Source: Struthidea cinerea (taxonomy: Eukaryota > Chordata > Aves > Passeriformes > Corcoracidae). Taken from it: a stretch of 64,000 nucleotides of DNA. The position numbers were made by a program, and so were the translations under genes. Under the pieces are notes generated by a model. The model was not told the origin of the DNA. It did not search any database and saw only the letters and a list, made by a program, of their open reading frames with translations. Location of the stretch: contig VZTI01001001.1 in NCBI GenBank assembly GCA_013397865.1, positions 62,001-126,000 on the forward strand. Direction: 5' to 3'. Of the stretch, positions 59,487 to 64,000 are shown piece by piece; the first letter of the stretch is position 1; each line of letters opens with the position of its first letter.

Positions 59487-62192
59487 ATGTTGTTTTTTCT
59501 AGATTAAAATGTTTGCACAGTCCTGTTTTAATGTTTATGACATGCTGGCAACCATACTGTAACCGATGCCATTAAATATGTAACAGTGTCAGTTTCATTT
59601 TTTTCTCTGTTATAAAAATTGGATGAATTTTTCATGGAAGTTACTGTTTATATATTTGAGGTGAAAAGTTACCTACATCAAAGCCTTCACAAAATGTCTG
59701 AATTAAATATCTAAACATCCAAAATTATAAATGCTATCCTCAACTTTTATCCATGTTGAAGAGTAGAACTGAATCAAATAATACTTCAGGCTCCAGAAAT
59801 AGCTGGAAGCTTCATCTTTAGTCTCCAATTTTCCTGTATCTTTCTGACACCTAGGGTTTTGAGGCAGAATATATTATCTCATAGAGGTTTGATCTTTTAA
59901 CCCATAGGAACCAGTTCATGCAAGAATTGAAGCTTGGTCTCTAAATGACCTATGTCAGATATCTGTAAACTGTGTAAACATATTACTTATCAAATCTGAG
60001 CATGAGCTTCTGCAACCGTCACAGGTATATACACAGTGTCCAAAATTTGAATAGGTATTTAAAATTTAAATATTTTTGTCATCAGAAACCTGCATTTTTA
60101 GGGCTCGCTACTAATAATCCAACTTCTCTCTTTTCTTTTTCTCTTTTCCTTCTTTTCAAAACTGTGTTTTACTGCATCTCTTTTATTAGGTATATGCTGA
60201 AAGCAAGCCCAATTCTATAAAAATACCTTTCTTCCTGCAACTGGAGTTCCAAGACTCCCCATCCTTGTCAGTGAGTACATTGAAGCCCAATCTAGCAGAG
60301 ATTTAAGCAAGGCAATGAGCAAGGGCAAATTGCTGTTTTCTAAGGTTCTGCCAGTCATCGCTACCTTAACAAAATGAATACATTATCTCTCTCCCTTACA
60401 GTTGCCCTTTTCCTCATGTGAATTGCAACTCAGATGTTTATACATTTAAAGGCCAAATTGTGCCTTGACACACAGCTTGCACAGCCGTGACCCATGAGAT
60501 CGTACGTTATGACACATTTACAACTGTTTGTCTTGCTCGCTAAAGAATGATGGTGAAAAGAGTCACCATTTTAAGGTGAAATCTTACATCAAAAAACCCC
60601 CCAAATCTTACAATGTGCAGACAACTCACCACTGGTATTTGGTCACCCGTCAGAGGGCATTCAGCTGAAAAGCAGCAGTGCTGACTGACCCTGTGTCTCT
60701 GCCGAAGGGCACAGAACCATGGGAAGCAGAGGCAACCTCCCCTGAAAGAAGACTATAGTGCAGCATAAAAATCCACTTCCAGGGGCAGAAACAGAAGGGA
60801 GGTCAAAGTAATCTATGCTTTTAACTTCAATTTTTTTACAGTGATGTGAAGGTCAAGACGAGATATTTTCTGAAACTCCCATGGCAGATTGGTATGCATA
60901 ATGAAACATCAAAACACCAAACAGGGGACTGAGCAGTAAAAAAAGGGTTGTGAGTGCCAGCTTTCCATTTGGGACTGAGATGGGCATGGCCAGGCAGTTG
61001 GTGGGAATTATTCATGTCTGCCAGACCATCCAACAGGTGAGCACAGCACATGAAGAAAAGATGGAAAGGCACAAATGAGGGCATGAATAACCCTCCTGAA
61101 TAACACACTGGGCACTGACTGCAGGTTACACTCCCTGAACAAGCTTCAGAGACAAATGCCTGAGCTTTGCAGACAGGATACATTTTCAACTTGTTGAGAA
61201 TATTAAGGATTGAAATGTCTTTGTGGTCTTATGCCTAAGAGCAAGGGCTAAGAAAATAGTATACAGCTGGGAAATTATTATGGTTTTCTCTGAAATATCT
61301 TACTCATTTATAAAAGCCTTTCTTACAATTTCTAAACCACCATATGGTGAAAGTCATTCTTACATGCATTGTGCTCCTCAGTCAAGTCTGCTGTCTCATT
61401 AAGAGTTACTATTTAAATGTTTTAGTGTTAATGTGCCACTAGGTATACTATGATCACTTTTTAAATTTTCTTCACTGTTTTCAATAGTATCCCTTTCTAT
61501 ATTTTTATTAAAAGTATTTTTTATAATTCAAGATTTTCCATTTGACTAACACTGATTTAAATTAAAGATATTTCCTTTACATTTTTTCACTTTATGAGTA
61601 TAAAACACACTTTAAGGATTGTATGATAGTGACAAACTTCTAATCTGTTTGTTTTCCACCAAGCATGTGTCTGTCATCAAGCATCTTGGTATTGGAACCA
61701 CTGCTTTGTACTCTCTTTTGTAACCCTGGAGAAGAGAAAAGGTAAGTCTCAAAAGAATAAGCTAATAATGAATATATGTGAAACAAAGATAATTCAATTT
61801 TTTCAGGGAAACAGATGCTACCTTGTAAGTATGATTTCCTACCATAATAAAAGCAAGTGGGAAAAGGATTGCAAGCAATAAAAACCAGTTTTATCAGATT
61901 CTTAAATAGACCAGGACCTGTAAAATATTCTTTGATGACTGGTGACCTGGAAATTCTATAGCCTATTTTATCTCCATTGGTTCAGTCGCACAGTACTGGA
62001 AAGCCAATATCTGTGTCCTCATTCAGCTTCTCTGTATTGTTCTTCTTTGTGCTCCTGGTCTGATATAAGCCACTGCATTTTACAGTAATATATAAAAGAA
62101 AATCCAGATCCTTAAGTATATCTGGTTGCTCTATATTATGTGAAAGCAAAGCAGGTATGTGAGTTGATTTTTTTCTAGACATTTTATTTATA

Positions 62193-62233
62193 AAACATGT
62201 CAAACATGTGGAAAAACATGTCAAACATATGGA
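62193..62233 (+). repeat. Tandem repeat, 2 copies with 21-bp period
   Basis: AAACATGTCAAACATGTGGA is followed, after one base, by AAACATGTCAAACATATGGA with one mismatch. Confidence 0.9.
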
Positions 62234-63789
62234 TTCTATTCTATTCTTCCATTTTTTAGAGTATTCAAAGAACAAATTTGCACAGCATTGACATTTGGAC
62301 AATCAGGAAATGAAAAGATAAAGAAATTGAATGAAGCATAAAAAACATGTCATGCTTTTAAAATGTCATGATACTGGGAAAAACTGCAGGTCATTCCAAA
62401 GGCTGGGATCTCACATTCTTAAAAATAACTGGATTATTTATTTGAGCCGTCAACCTGACTGATGATCTGCACAAAACCTTGTAGTAAAATTTTCATTAAA
62501 CTTTTTATTATCAATTCAATTGTTCTTCAGAAAGCTATATTGATTTAATTCTTCTTTTGTAAATGAAATTGTTCTTAGAGAGATGCATTGAGATAAAAAT
62601 ATTTATTGTTTTATTTTAAAGAATGACACTTTTAAGTGGGATTGTTCTTTCAAAATCACTTTATTTGTTATTGTTCTATTATTTTAGCTCTCTGTTTCCT
62701 CATGGCAGTATGGAATAGTGCATCAATCAGTAGTAGCTCACAATAATAAAAAAGTATTGTTGGACTTTATCATGTCTCAGATTTTAAAGGGAAGCTGTTA
62801 CTTAAAACTGGTTGAAACTACTGATATTCTAGAACTTAATGTCTCCTATGTTCTTGTAATAGTTTGGTCAGGAAATAATAAAATCTGTCTAATTATTTAA
62901 CAGAGCTATCAATGATTCAATAGGTGTGTGCTTTTCATGTTTAAGAAAAAAGAAAATTAGTTTATTACCATTGTAACTTACTGTTCTTTATACCACAAGA
63001 CTGATGTGTATTGATTTGTAATTTAGGAAAAGATTTCCTCCTTGTCAAGCATCTGAAATACATGCCTTGTAAAGAGTAATATGACAAGGCATCTCTTTTA
63101 ACATGTTTGAAAAACAGAAACCATACATTATAGTATTATTACATTAAGTGGTTGCTATTGTGTAGAAAATAATTTTGGCCAATACCTAGTGGAATTAAGT
63201 GCTTTCAAATGTGTCTCCTGCTCTCATAGCTTCACAGGATTATCTTGACCGTATCTTTTAATTCTTCCGTATATTCAACAAGTCCATTTGTAAACCATTG
63301 CATTTTGTAAGCCTTGGTAACTGTGAAAATGATCCCCACAGAAATTCTGAGTGCCTTTAATACAATGGCAAGTCCATTGGCATAAGTATTTCTCAGGAGT
63401 CATATTCACTAATATTTTCTTTGACATCTAACATCCTATTGAGGATACAGTGATTGGTGGTTAATGTACATTTTCTGCAGTGATGGCTGGTTTTCAATCA
63501 TAATCATAATTGTGTTTTTTCCAAGCAGCAAAACTGATAGGTAAAGTCAGGATGGGAATAATATCTCTCAATCTCAGTTTGAACAGATGGTCATGGTTTA
63601 TAGGAGAGGTGTGAGATCAAATCAGGAAACACAAAGCAAATAATTAGTATACACAGTCAAGGCACTGGAAAAAGACTGTAGACATGGCTGTTAGATTGCA
63701 AAAGAAAAGCAAAAGAGAATAAGGTGGTTTATCCCAGTTCAGAAATAAACACAATACTGGGATCAGAACTTGTATTATGTCTTAATTAC

Positions 63790-64000
63790 TGGCCTAGATG
63801 AATGGAAGGGTTGCCGTCTTGGCAAGTTTGTGGGTAACACCAAGTTAGAGGGAATAGTCCATAAGTGGAGGATGGAGAAACGGGCTGACAGGGACCCACG
63901 TCCTGCAGCTAGGTAGGGATAACCCCCACAGCACAGAAGGCTGGGAAGCAGCTCTGTGGGAAAGGGCTGGAGGTCCTGGTGGGTTGCAAGGAAAGCCTGA
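63790..64000 (+). mobile_element. CR1 LINE fragment, sense, runs off the window
   Basis: Sense CR1 internal sequence shows CTTGGCAAGTTTGTGGGTAA, CACCAAGTTAGAGGGA, GGGCTGACAGGGACC, CAGCACAGAAGGCTGGGAAG and GGGCTGGAGGTCCTGGTGGG. The part corresponds to the stretch before the 3' end, so the tail should lie right of the window. Confidence 0.85.

Larger units (their letters stand above)
57309..63789. other. Intergenic sequence, small repeats only
   Basis: About 6.5 kb of AT-rich sequence with no recognised exon. It contains a 27-bp inverted repeat (57750-57776), a perfect 2 x 16-bp tandem (59455-59486) and an imperfect 2 x 21-bp tandem (62193-62233). There is also a short CCCTAA-like string near 59192-59208. 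The 117-codon minus ORF at 60836-61189 and 106-codon minus ORF at 61982-62302 have no recognised family. Confidence 0.35.

Noticed and set aside
60836..61189. Minus-strand ORF of 117 codons
   Set aside because: Cysteine- and proline-containing but without a recognisable domain or pattern, and no supporting context.
30061..64000. Possible exons of FAM83B, the gene I expect downstream of TINAG in vertebrates
   Set aside because: Its first coding exon and its very long last exon should be easy to see, and no ORF of matching content is present, so it probably lies outside the window.
1..64000. CRISPR array, bacterial operon, tRNA or rRNA gene
   Set aside because: No regular spacer-repeat pattern, ribosome-binding context or cloverleaf candidate was seen. 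All signals are those of vertebrate nuclear DNA.

Overview
The window looks like a stretch of a bird macrochromosome. It is AT-rich and intron-rich, and its interspersed repeats are avian. There are many CR1 LINE fragments, several with the typical 3' tail built on short repeats such as ATTCTATG or TTCTGTG. Two solo LTRs resemble the ERVL-type LTR that is widespread in birds. No bacterial-style gene, operon, CRISPR array or tRNA/rRNA gene was seen. The bird assignment is an inference from repeat content and gene content. The species cannot be named from the sequence alone.

Left part (about 1-30,050): the 3' portion of one protein-coding gene on the + strand, recognised as TINAG (tubulointerstitial nephritis antigen). 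Seven coding exons (2660-2783, 4935-5085, 11200-11380, 11833-11878, 17437-17542, 28121-28166, 29275-29391) join in frame through GT-AG splice sites. Together they give 256 residues plus a stop codon and cover the papain-like domain of the protein. The catalytic cysteine position is serine, while the histidine and asparagine positions are kept, as expected for this secreted, catalytically inactive peptidase homologue. The N-terminal exons must lie left of the window. The introns hold an old CR1 copy of about 1.2 kb, two further CR1 pieces in + orientation, one in - orientation, an antisense ERVL-type LTR, an ancient repeat scrap and simple repeats.

Right part (about 30,050-64,000): no confidently recognisable gene, so this is read as intergenic DNA downstream of TINAG. 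It holds antisense CR1 copies, a second ERVL-type LTR, two possible LTR-like segments, and a (GGAAT)n array. A perfect 167-bp duplication sits next to the only undetermined base (N).

The least ordinary part is 38.3-41.35 kb. It has a GC- and CpG-richer tandem repeat of about 180 bp that keeps one frame open for 214 codons and encodes Arg/Ser-rich units of about 60 residues. This array is flanked by two further repeat modules. I do not recognise this element. An exact 36-bp repeat shared by 50.65 and 54.0 kb, a short ORF with a signal-peptide-like start at 54.14 kb, and two perfect palindromes or inverted repeats are also worth a look.
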